A stretch of 8,548 nucleotides of DNA, taken from the NCBI GenBank assembly GCA_028822885.1, contig JAPKCP010000139.1:1-8548 (forward strand), given 5' to 3'. Positions 1 through 6,151 of this stretch are shown here, in pieces. How positions within the stretch are numbered: the first letter of the stretch is position 1; every line of letters starts with the position of its first letter. The translations under genes were made by a program, and so were the position numbers. Under the pieces are notes generated by a model that saw only the letters and a program-made list of their open reading frames with translations, did no database searches and was not told where the DNA came from. Origin of the DNA: Yoonia sp. GTDB lineage: Bacteria > Pseudomonadota > Alphaproteobacteria > Rhodobacterales > Rhodobacteraceae.

Positions 1-297
1 GCGGCATTTCTTGAGATCACGGCGATTATCCAACTTAGCTGGGTGTCGATCTGGGATGATGTGGAAGACAATACTGCTGAACTGCCAGCCCGCATTCAAC
101 TCCCCAAAACGATCGACTTTACGGTTGATTACCTGCGCTCTGGCTTGCCGCGCGATGCCTATGCGCGTGCGCGGGTTAACCGGTCTGGGCGGCGCTATGC
201 GTCTGTGCATGTGGAAGGCTGGCAGGATAATCGCTCCAAACTGTTCGCCCAAGCCACGGGGCATTTCCTTATGCCGGACCGCACAAAGGCACCATGA
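1..297 (+). CDS. PaaI-type hotdog-fold thioesterase, 3' end only
   Basis: This is the C-terminal 98 residues of a protein whose start lies before the window; the reading frame is open from base 1. The fragment reads like the second half of a PaaI/4HBT hotdog-fold acyl-CoA thioesterase: a helix-end segment (AAFLEITAIIQLSW), then TIDFTVDYLRSGLPRDAYARARVNR, shortened here to its key parts TVDYLR and the RARV strand, then the strands GRRYASVHVEGW, and a final GHFLMP. The pattern of a 'DYLR' strand, an 'A.V.R.GRR.A.V.V..W' strand pair and a closing 'GHF' is usual for this family, which hydrolyses acyl-CoA thioesters in the cytoplasm. The catalytic acidic residue lies in the missing N-terminal half, so the substrate cannot be judged. 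The TGA stop overlaps the start of the MATE gene (ATGA), implying co-transcription and translational coupling. The family call is fairly sure; substrate is unknown. Confidence 0.75.
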   Translation, partial: AAFLEITAIIQLSWVSIWDDVEDNTAELPARIQLPKTIDFTVDYLRSGLPRDAYARARVNRSGRRYASVHVEGWQDNRSKLFAQATGHFLMPDRTKAP

Positions 298-1607
298 CAC
301 CTGATCCGCTGACACATCGCCGGGTTCTGCGGATTTCCCTGCCCATAGTGTTGGCGAACGCAACGGTCCCGATCCTTGGGGCCGTGGACACTGGTGTTGT
401 GGGCCAATTAGGGGAAGCTGCCCCCATCGGTGCAGTCGGCATCGGCGCGATTATCCTGACTGCCCTTTATTGGGTGTTTGGGTTCCTGCGCATGGGCACG
501 GCAGGCTTGACAGCACAGGCACAAGGGGCAGGCGACCAGCCAGAGGTCGCAGCCCTGCTATCTCGGTCGTTGCTTATTGGCGTATGTGCTGGTTTCGCGA
601 TTATTGCCCTACAAATCCCTTTATTCCTCGGGTTCTTCAGCCTTTCCCCGGCCAGCGCAGAAGTCGAATCCCTTGCCCGCGAATACATGGCGATCCGCGT
701 CTGGTCTGCCCCCGCAACTATCGCATTATATGGCATTACTGGCTGGTTGATCGCGCTTGAACGCACCAAAGCCATCCTTGCCATTCAAGTTCTGATGAAC
801 GGTGCGAACATCATCCTAGACCTCGTTTTTGTGCTGGGTTTTGATTGGGGCATCGCTGGCGTCGGCTGGGCCACGTTCATCGCGGAATGGGCAGGGTTGG
901 TGCTTGGGTTATGGCTCTGCCGCGACGCGTTCGCAGGCACCGCTTGGAAAGATAAAGCACGGGTATTCGACACGATCCGCCTAAAACACATGGCTGTCGT
1001 CAATTCTGACATCCTGATCCGGTCAGTCCTGCTGCAAGCGATCTTTGTCAGTTTCCTGTTCTGGGGGGCAGATTTTGGCGATGTGAACCTCGCTGCCAAC
1101 CAAATCCTTTTGCAATTCCTCTATATTACAGCCCACGCGCAAGACGGCTTTGCCTTCGCGGCGGAATCTCTTGTTGGCCAAGCACTTGGCGCACGCAAAC
1201 GGGCAGCACTACGACGCGCGGCACTTCTTACCTCTGGTTGGGCGACGGCGACGAGCGTACTTTTATCCATCTGCTTTGCAACCTTTGGCCCCATGGTTAT
1301 TGACATCATGGCGACGGCCCCTGACGTGCAATCCGCAGGCCGCACATACCTGCCTTATATGATTGCAGCGCCAATCCTGGGTGTCGCATCTTGGATGCTT
1401 GACGGTATTTTTATCGGGGCGACACGCACCAAAGACATGCGCAACATGATGATTATCTCAGCCCTAGTCTATTACGCATGTGCCTTTCCGCTGATGGCGC
1501 TGTTCGGTAATCACGGGTTATGGATTGGGCTACTGATCAGCTTGGTCGTGCGCGGGGTCACGCTGGGCATCAAATACCCAGCGTTAGAGGCGCAAGCAGA
1601 TCGCTAA
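294..1607 (+). CDS. MATE family efflux transporter (DinF-like)
   Basis: A complete 437-residue inner-membrane protein of the multidrug and toxic compound extrusion family, which exports drugs or metabolites in exchange for Na+ or H+. About twelve hydrophobic segments span the length, as expected for MATE proteins of 430-460 residues. The first segment carries the family pattern around residues 16-40 (SLPIVLANATVP then GAVDTGVVGQLG) with an acidic residue, D32, in TM1. The C-terminal lobe has the matching conserved stretch DGFAFAAESLVGQALGAR at residues 284-301. The subtype looks like DinF from the short N-terminus and the VDT/VVG motif. The ATG overlaps the upstream thioesterase TGA, with an AAAGG ribosome-binding site at 285-289, only 4 bases before the start. 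The gene is therefore probably expressed from a promoter upstream of the window. The exported substrate cannot be read from sequence. Confidence 0.93.
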   Translation: MTPDPLTHRRVLRISLPIVLANATVPILGAVDTGVVGQLGEAAPIGAVGIGAIILTALYWVFGFLRMGTAGLTAQAQGAGDQPEVAALLSRSLLIGVCAGFAIIALQIPLFLGFFSLSPASAEVESLAREYMAIRVWSAPATIALYGITGWLIALERTKAILAIQVLMNGANIILDLVFVLGFDWGIAGVGWATFIAEWAGLVLGLWLCRDAFAGTAWKDKARVFDTIRLKHMAVVNSDILIRSVLLQAIFVSFLFWGADFGDVNLAANQILLQFLYITAHAQDGFAFAAESLVGQALGARKRAALRRAALLTSGWATATSVLLSICFATFGPMVIDIMATAPDVQSAGRTYLPYMIAAPILGVASWMLDGIFIGATRTKDMRNMMIISALVYYACAFPLMALFGNHGLWIGLLISLVVRGVTLGIKYPALEAQADR

Positions 1608-1622
1608 TTTTGCAGTCGCGCA

Positions 1623-1667
1623 GTGTCGTCACTAAACACCTTTGGGTGTTTGAGCCTTTGATGACGC
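1623..1667. terminator. Nested inverted repeat in a convergent gap, possible bidirectional terminator
   Basis: The 170-bp gap between the converging MATE and dtd genes holds no gene. It contains an inner perfect 7-bp stem, AAACACC (1634-1640) with GGTGTTT (1645-1651) around a TTTG loop. An outer 7-bp stem with one G-T wobble, GTCGTCA (1625-1631) with TGATGAC (1659-1665), encloses it and can extend to 1623/1667. The inner stem is flanked by A residues on the left and T residues on the right, so it can be read as a weak intrinsic terminator on either strand, although no long T-run follows. It lies 15 bases after the MATE stop. The structure is visible; the terminator role is inferred. Confidence 0.45.
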
Positions 1668-1777
1668 AAGTGACAGTGCCGGAGGTCACGATCTGACGCG
1701 CAGCTCGCGTAAGTCGGTGGGCGTCTACGGCGTTGCGCTGGTGAGTTGTTTTGGCGAAATGAATGCTGAGGGATGTG

Positions 1778-2215
1778 CTATACGTCCAACCAAAGTGTCA
1801 CGGGGCCATCATTTGTGAGGCTGACTTTCATGTCTGCACCGAACTGGCCTGTCTGAGTTGTGATGCCGAGGGCGCTGATGTCGTTGATGAATTGCTCGTA
1901 AAGTGCGCGGCCCTCATCAGGGCGGGCAGCGCTCGAAAAACCGGGACGGTTTCCGCGTGAAGTATCGCCTGCAAGAGTGAATTGGCTGACGATGAGAGCT
2001 GCACCGCCGGTATCTTTCAGCGATAAGTTCATCTTGCCTGCTTCATCCGCGAAGATACGCAGCTTGCTGATTTTGGCGGCAAGTTGCGCTGACTTTGCTA
2101 GGTCGTCACCCTGCATTGCACACACTAGGATAAGCAGCCCGGGACCGATTTCGCCGATGGTCATGCCGTCGACGACGACTTTGGCGTCTGTGACGCGCTG
2201 GATTAACGCTCTCAA
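1778..2215 (-). CDS. dtd: D-aminoacyl-tRNA deacylase
   Basis: Cytoplasmic DTD (EC 3.1.1.96) removes D-amino acids wrongly attached to tRNA, and also glycine from tRNA-Ala, as a homodimer. The 145-residue length is standard. Hallmarks present are the canonical N-terminus MRALIQRV, the SQFTL motif at residues 77-81, GNRPGF at 88-93, and NDGPVT at 135-140 containing the cross-subunit Gly-cisPro pair (G137-P138) that enforces chirality in this family. The start codon is TTG (2213-2215), chosen because it gives the conserved N-terminus. It overlaps the TGA of the upstream kinase gene as TTGA, which suggests translation by terminating ribosomes. No clear terminator is seen just after the stop; the nested hairpin at 1623-1667 lies about 110 bases further on. 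No active-site residue appears to be lost. The assignment is secure. Confidence 0.96.
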   Translation of the reverse strand: MRALIQRVTDAKVVVDGMTIGEIGPGLLILVCAMQGDDLAKSAQLAAKISKLRIFADEAGKMNLSLKDTGGAALIVSQFTLAGDTSRGNRPGFSSAARPDEGRALYEQFINDISALGITTQTGQFGADMKVSLTNDGPVTLWLDV

Positions 2216-3129
2216 AGTTCAGAGGCCCATGGTGGGTTTGCACCTGCCCGCGAGACAGTGATCGCAGCTGTTTGAGCACCAAGGGACAGGGCGTCGCGGA
2301 TTGCATCTGACGACAGTTCGGCAACAGCGGATTTTGTGAGTAAACCAGCGTTGTGCAGGCTTGCCAGAAGGCCCGCGTTAAACGTGTCTCCCGCCCCAAC
2401 CGTATCAACAACGGTGGCTTTTTGGGCGGCGACAAAGAGCTCTTGGTTGGGTGAATAACCGGTGACGCCTTTTGCGCCTTCGGTGATACACAGTAATTTC
2501 AAGCCGTTATCAGCGACCATTTTGCGGGCTTTATCAGCGGTGGCGCCGTTAGGATCAAGCCAATCAAGATCTTCGTCAGACAGTTTTACAATGTCTGCCA
2601 GCGCGATCATGTCAGCGATACGGGCGCGATAGATGGATTCATCTTTGATGAACGTTGGGCGGATATTGGGGTCGATCATTGTGACCTTGGTCGCAGCCTC
2701 GCGCTTAAGAAGGGCCGCGTAAGTAGCCGCACAGGGTTCAACCGCGAGGGAAATTCCGCCAAAGAAAACAGCGTCTGCCGCTGTGGTTGGCAGGCTATCA
2801 ATGGGCAGCAACCGCCCAGCAGTATTTTCGTCGTAGAACGCGTAGGTGGCATGGCCCTCGACCAATTTTACAAAAGCCAATGTTGTTGGTGCATCAGAGC
2901 GGTGGGCGAGGGTGGCATCGACGTTTGATGCCTTAAGTGTGTCGATCAACACCTCGCCAAAGAGGTCGGTTGAGACGCCAGAATAGAACTGCGTCGGCAC
3001 GCCCAAACGGCCCAAAGCGATGCTTGTGTTGAACACAGCGCCGCCTGCGTGGGGCGCAAATGCGGTCTCACCAGCGGCAGTTTCACGCGGCAGCATGTCG
3101 ATCAGGGCTTCGCCCGCGCAGAGGATCAT
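2212..3129 (-). CDS. PfkB-family carbohydrate kinase, probably fructokinase
   Basis: A 305-residue ribokinase/PfkB-fold sugar kinase that would phosphorylate a cytoplasmic sugar with ATP. Visible motifs are the N-terminal ILCAGEALIDMLPR, the sugar-site glycine pair and asparagine in GGAVFN (residues 29-34), DPNIRP at 153-158, KLSDEDLDW at 182-190, and the C-terminal signature DTVGAGD at 242-248 with catalytic base D248. GEALID..., DPN.R and K.SDEDL are typical of fructokinase-like members, but 2-keto-3-deoxygluconate kinases and other relatives share much of this, so the sugar is not certain. The frame extends 14 codons further upstream to 3171, but ATG 3129 is preferred: it is preceded by GGAG seven bases away and starts at the family's conserved first strand. 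That ribosome-binding site overlaps the stop of the zinc-ribbon gene (TAGGAG), and its own TGA overlaps the dtd start, so the three form one operon. Confidence 0.9.
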   Translation of the reverse strand: MILCAGEALIDMLPRETAAGETAFAPHAGGAVFNTSIALGRLGVPTQFYSGVSTDLFGEVLIDTLKASNVDATLAHRSDAPTTLAFVKLVEGHATYAFYDENTAGRLLPIDSLPTTAADAVFFGGISLAVEPCAATYAALLKREAATKVTMIDPNIRPTFIKDESIYRARIADMIALADIVKLSDEDLDWLDPNGATADKARKMVADNGLKLLCITEGAKGVTGYSPNQELFVAAQKATVVDTVGAGDTFNAGLLASLHNAGLLTKSAVAELSSDAIRDALSLGAQTAAITVSRAGANPPWASEL

Positions 3130-3139
3130 CGCGTAACTC

Positions 3140-4252
3140 CTATTGGCTGTTAGCGATAACAAATCCCACACCCAGCGCGATAATCAAGCCGATAATGACC
3201 GCAAATGTGATTTTCCAAGCAGAATAGGGGCGCGCGCCTTGCACACGGCCCGTGCGGCCATTCACGACAAAGCGGTAGGTTTTGCCGTTGAATTTGTACG
3301 CGGCAAGCCAAACAGGCAGCAGAATATGCTTGAACGTCACACTGCTGATTTGGGTTTGCACGTCGCTGACACGTTGTTCGTCGCCGCCGATATCATATTT
3401 GACGTCGCGCAGGATCATTCGGTCCATATAGGCGCGCGCTTGGGTAAAGCCCTCGGTGAGTTCAACTTGATAGCCTTCAGCCCGGAAACCGGCCAAATAT
3501 TCGGGTTTGTAAGGTTCTAATGCCGACAAGTCCCATGGCTCTAACCCGTCAGTGTACTTCTTGGGCAGGCTGTTGGAGGCGAGAACAAGCACGTCGTCAA
3601 AGAACCTTGCGACACGGCCAGAGGCACCACGCCAACGGGTTTTACGCACTTGAACCTGTTCGCTTTTACCGTCGCGGACGACGGTTTTTGTCTCGTAATA
3701 ATGGGTGCCGCGTTGGCCGGAATAGCTTGAATTCGTATTGGCGTCGAAGGTCCAATAGGGGACGTAGATCCCATTCATTTTTCGCCCCTTACGGGCATAT
3801 TCTGTCAACCCATTTGGTGCAAACCAAAGCGATCCAAGCCAATCTGTCAACGCTTTGCGCGATGCGGGTTCGTCAAGTTCAAACGGCAGCAACCCGCGTG
3901 GTTTGATGTGCCGGTGTGTGCCTGTATCCGTGACCACGGGTGTCGCGCAAAACGGGCATTCCGCAGCGTGGGTGTCGCTGTCAAACTCGGTCTGTGCCCC
4001 GCAACTGGTGCAAGTTATGACCTTTGTTTCTTCGATGTCTTCGTCAGTGAGCGCGTTTTTCACAGCCGCCTGAAAGTCGAGTTCTTTGATTCCGCTGGCA
4101 GCCCCTGACCCTGTTTCAAGCGCTTCGGTATTGCCACAATGGTCGCAGATCAACCGGTTATCGCCGGGATCAAACCGCAGGTCTGACCCGCAGGCCTCGC
4201 AGGGAAAACGGTGTTCTTGCAGCGGGGAGGTTGGGGTATCGGTGTCGGTCAT
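3140..4252 (-). CDS. Double zinc-ribbon protein with C-terminal membrane anchor (TFIIB-type zinc ribbon)
   Basis: A 370-residue protein with two N-terminal zinc ribbons: C18-x2-C21 paired with C36-x2-C39, and C81-x2-C84 paired with C99-x2-C102. Between and after them lies an acidic linker, then a soluble domain rich in aromatic residues (for example PYWTFDANTNSSYSG). It ends in a conserved-looking block, LLPVWLAAYK through NGRTGRVQG (about 311-339), and a single hydrophobic helix at about 348-367. The likely topology is a cytoplasmic protein anchored by its tail. Homologues are often mislabelled primosomal protein N' or helicase because of the ribbons, but no helicase motif is present. An SPFH gene and a zinc-ribbon membrane protein are also neighbours in the B. 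subtilis ydjFGHI locus, so a partnership with the SPFH protein at 4953-6083 is plausible. The frame opens at 4357, but the ATG at 4252 gives a natural start with a weak AGAG upstream. Molecular function is unknown. Confidence 0.85.
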   Translation of the reverse strand: MTDTDTPTSPLQEHRFPCEACGSDLRFDPGDNRLICDHCGNTEALETGSGAASGIKELDFQAAVKNALTDEDIEETKVITCTSCGAQTEFDSDTHAAECPFCATPVVTDTGTHRHIKPRGLLPFELDEPASRKALTDWLGSLWFAPNGLTEYARKGRKMNGIYVPYWTFDANTNSSYSGQRGTHYYETKTVVRDGKSEQVQVRKTRWRGASGRVARFFDDVLVLASNSLPKKYTDGLEPWDLSALEPYKPEYLAGFRAEGYQVELTEGFTQARAYMDRMILRDVKYDIGGDEQRVSDVQTQISSVTFKHILLPVWLAAYKFNGKTYRFVVNGRTGRVQGARPYSAWKITFAVIIGLIIALGVGFVIANSQ

Positions 4253-4353
4253 GTCTCTGCGCCAAAACGTTTGATATTCATGAGTTAAAGTTTGGCACAA
4301 AGACCGGCAGGCCACCAGTGCTTGATAACAAGAAGCCGTGAAAGGCGCGTGAA

Positions 4354-4372
4354 ACAATGCAATTCACATTGT
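4354..4372. promoter_or_regulatory. Operator-like dyad upstream of the zinc-ribbon gene
   Basis: ACAATG (4354-4359) and CATTGT (4367-4372) are perfect inverted 6-bp arms around a 7-base AT-rich centre. The dyad lies about 100 bases before the zinc-ribbon start in the longest non-coding stretch of the minus-strand cluster. The size and spacing would suit a dimeric regulator, but a 6-bp dyad can occur by chance and no regulator gene is in view. Confidence 0.2.
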
Positions 4373-4477
4373 GCCAGATCACACACTTGAACCAAACAAA
4401 AAGCGGATCGCGACACCATAAAGGATTTAGAGCGTCGTGCACCAGTTTGGTGTGTGGCTTGCTTTGATCTGCTTCGT

Positions 4478-4503
4478 AAAAACTAACCACGGAGGCTGCG
4501 TGG
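4478..4503 (-). terminator. Possible intrinsic terminator after the small lipoprotein gene
   Basis: On the minus strand, about 20 bases after the lipoprotein stop codon, CCACG and CGTGG (4499-4503 and 4487-4491) form a 5-bp stem with a 7-base loop. It is followed by TTAG and five T residues (4482-4478). Stem length is short, so termination may be partial. The remaining 4253-4477 holds no convincing gene; besides the dyad at 4354-4372 it has a small CACCA/TGGTG hairpin at 4440-4452. A promoter for the zinc-ribbon gene is expected here, but none is clear. Confidence 0.45.
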
Positions 4504-4523
4504 GATAAGTTTGAGGCGATGGG

Positions 4524-4949
4524 TTAGGGCCGTATCGCAGGCCGCAAGGTGCAGGGATAGTTGAGGGCACTACCGTCCCCAAACGTGCCTTCGCAGTAGT
4601 ATCCACCTGATTGCGTTTGGAATAGGGAGATGCAGAGGCCGCTCCAGCTGCCTGCCTCTGCGACGCACATTGTGTTTTCGTCAAAGCCCGAGATCGTGCT
4701 TTCCAGTTGCGTTCCAAACGCGGGGTTCACGTAGGTCGCGGTTCCGTCGAGCGCGAAAATCACACCTTCGCCGCTGGGGGCTAATGCGCTGAAGGCGTTG
4801 GCGTCGGGAAACTGCGCAGTGAGGTCTGTTTGTACGTCAATGACGTCTACTGGGGTCAGACCTTCGGGCCGGTTTGTGACGTCTTCAGATGCCATGCAGC
4901 CCACCAAAAGTGAGGTGATAACACTGAGGGTCAGGATGCGTGGCGTCAT
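4524..4949 (-). CDS. Small cysteine-containing lipoprotein of unknown function
   Basis: A 141-residue protein with a lipoprotein signal peptide: MTPRILTLSVITSLLVGC, with the lipobox L-V-G-C and lipidated cysteine at residue 18. There is no Asp at the next position (it is Met), so an outer-membrane location is favoured if the usual sorting rule holds. The mature part has four further cysteines at 95, 106, 119 and 133, enough for two disulfides in the periplasm, in a region rich in Gly, Ser and Tyr (GSWSGLC, SGGYYCEG, SALNYPC). I do not recognise a family. The start is only 3 bases after the SPFH stop codon, with GGGAG eight bases before the ATG, so it is co-transcribed with the SPFH gene, and a possible terminator follows it. 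The protein is very probably real, given its signal peptide, ribosome-binding site and position. Confidence 0.8.
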   Translation of the reverse strand: MTPRILTLSVITSLLVGCMASEDVTNRPEGLTPVDVIDVQTDLTAQFPDANAFSALAPSGEGVIFALDGTATYVNPAFGTQLESTISGFDENTMCVAEAGSWSGLCISLFQTQSGGYYCEGTFGDGSALNYPCTLRPAIRP

Positions 4950-4952
4950 GAT

Positions 4953-6083
4953 TTAAGCTCCCGGAGGCGGTGGTGGTGCAACGGTGAAAATAGCGTTCAG
5001 ATCGCCCACATCTTCGGCGCGAATCCAGCCGTCTTGGCCTTGTGTCCAAACCATTGTGTCGCGACTGACGGTGCCATCAGTGACTTTTCGGCCCATCGCA
5101 GCCTTGGAAAACGGCCCGGTTACGTTGCCTGCAACGGCTATATGCCAAAGATGCTCCGCAGGCGGGGGCGGCGGAGGAGGAGGTGCCATCGCGGCAGGTT
5201 GTTGTGGGACTTGTCCCCAAGGGCCCGGGGCAGCTTGGTTTTGGTTGAACATATTGCCCATCTGCATGCCTATTCCGGCACCCATTCCCATACCCATTGC
5301 TTGACCCGCGGCGGACCCTTCGGCCCCCATCGCCTGTGCGGCTTGGTATTTCAGGTGGTCATCAAGGTTGCCCGTAATACCGCGTGATGTCCTTGCATCC
5401 AACGCCTTTTCAACGGCAGGCGGCAAGCTGATGTTTTCGATGTAAAGTTCTGGTAGCGTAATGCCATATTGCGTGATCGTGGCCGAAATGGCCTCCGCAA
5501 TAAGCTTACCAACGTCGCCCGTGTTCGCTGCCATATCAAGAATTGGGATACCTGATTGCGCGATCGACCGGCTGAATTCCTGCACGATAATGTTGCGGAT
5601 TTGGTAGCTGATTTCGTCAGCAGTAAATTCGCCGTCCGTGCCGACAATTTCAGTCATGAAACGTGCCGGATCGCTAACCTTCATTGTGTAGGTGCCAAAA
5701 GCGCGAATGCGAGTTGGCCCAAATTCTGGATCGCGCAGCATGATCGGGTTTTTGGTTCCCCACTTGAGGTTCCCAAAACGGGTGGTGTCGACGAAATAAA
5801 TCTCAGACTTGAACGGGGATTTGAAGCCGTGGTCCCAATGCTGGAGCGACGTCATAATCGGCATGTTGTTGGTTTCAAGCATATAGAGACCGGGGGTGAA
5901 CACGTCAGCCATCTGACCTTCGTGAACAAAAACAGCGGCTTGGCCTTCACGCACGGTGAGCTTGGCACCGTATTTTATTTCATGGCCCGCGCGTTCAAAA
6001 CGCCAAACCATGGTGTCTTGGGTTTGGTCAGTCCAATGGATAACGTCGATAAACTGGCCAGAGAGGAAGTCGAGGATGCCCAT
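4953..6083 (-). CDS. SPFH (stomatin/prohibitin-like) protein with C-terminal GYF_2-like domain
   Basis: A 376-residue protein. The N-terminal two thirds (about 1-245) is an SPFH domain of the YdjI / COG4260 type, sometimes named virion core protein-like; it opens with MGILDFLSGQFIDVIHW and has no obvious transmembrane helix, so membrane contact would be peripheral or through partners. Then come a Gly/Met-rich linker (about 251-279, with MGMGMGAGIGMQMG), a Gln/Pro stretch, eight consecutive prolines (301-308), a GYF_2-like domain (about 312-367: WHIAVAGNVTGPF and TMVWTQGQDGW), and a short final run of five prolines. SPFH proteins form large membrane-associated scaffolds; GYF-type domains are protein-interaction modules. 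The frame runs back to 6143, but ATG 6083 is the right start: it begins the conserved domain and has AAAGGG nine bases upstream. A candidate promoter lies in the 68-base gap before it. Confidence 0.92.
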   Translation of the reverse strand: MGILDFLSGQFIDVIHWTDQTQDTMVWRFERAGHEIKYGAKLTVREGQAAVFVHEGQMADVFTPGLYMLETNNMPIMTSLQHWDHGFKSPFKSEIYFVDTTRFGNLKWGTKNPIMLRDPEFGPTRIRAFGTYTMKVSDPARFMTEIVGTDGEFTADEISYQIRNIIVQEFSRSIAQSGIPILDMAANTGDVGKLIAEAISATITQYGITLPELYIENISLPPAVEKALDARTSRGITGNLDDHLKYQAAQAMGAEGSAAGQAMGMGMGAGIGMQMGNMFNQNQAAPGPWGQVPQQPAAMAPPPPPPPPAEHLWHIAVAGNVTGPFSKAAMGRKVTDGTVSRDTMVWTQGQDGWIRAEDVGDLNAIFTVAPPPPPGA

Positions 6084-6114
6084 AGTCGGCCCTTTCGTGT
6101 GATTTGTTAACGAT

Positions 6115-6143
6115 ATGCTATGCAGCGCGGCGAAGTATGGCAA
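6115..6143 (-). promoter_or_regulatory. Candidate sigma-70-type promoter for the SPFH-lipoprotein pair
   Basis: On the minus strand TTGCCA (6143-6138, five of six matches to TTGACA) is followed after exactly 17 bases by TAGCAT (6120-6115, four of six matches to TATAAT). It lies in the 68-base gap between the DUF2927 stop and the SPFH start, giving an untranslated leader of roughly 25 bases. It would allow the SPFH and lipoprotein genes to be expressed apart from the telA genes upstream. Only motif matching supports it. Confidence 0.4.
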
Positions 6144-6151
6144 GTTGAGCG

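Noticed and set aside
4253..4300. TTGTGC and TATCAA with an 18-base spacer as a promoter for the zinc-ribbon gene
   Set aside because: Only three of six and four of six consensus matches, so not better than chance in this AT-richer gap.
3140..4357. Reading the zinc-ribbon protein as primosomal protein N' or a helicase
   Set aside because: Only the zinc ribbons are shared; there are no Walker A/B or other helicase motifs, and the C-terminus is a membrane helix.
4278..4490. A 70-codon minus-strand open frame in the gap before the zinc-ribbon gene
   Set aside because: It starts with GTG inside the terminator-like hairpin, has no ribosome-binding site, and its product (many Trp, Cys and Phe residues) resembles no protein I know.
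5157..5185. G-rich tract on the plus strand as a regulatory or quadruplex element
   Set aside because: It is explained by codons for the eight-proline run and flanking residues of the SPFH protein on the other strand.
5556..6110. A 184-codon plus-strand open frame opposite the SPFH gene
   Set aside because: It lies antisense to a clearly conserved SPFH domain; its composition is that of a reverse-complement shadow, with no family motif.
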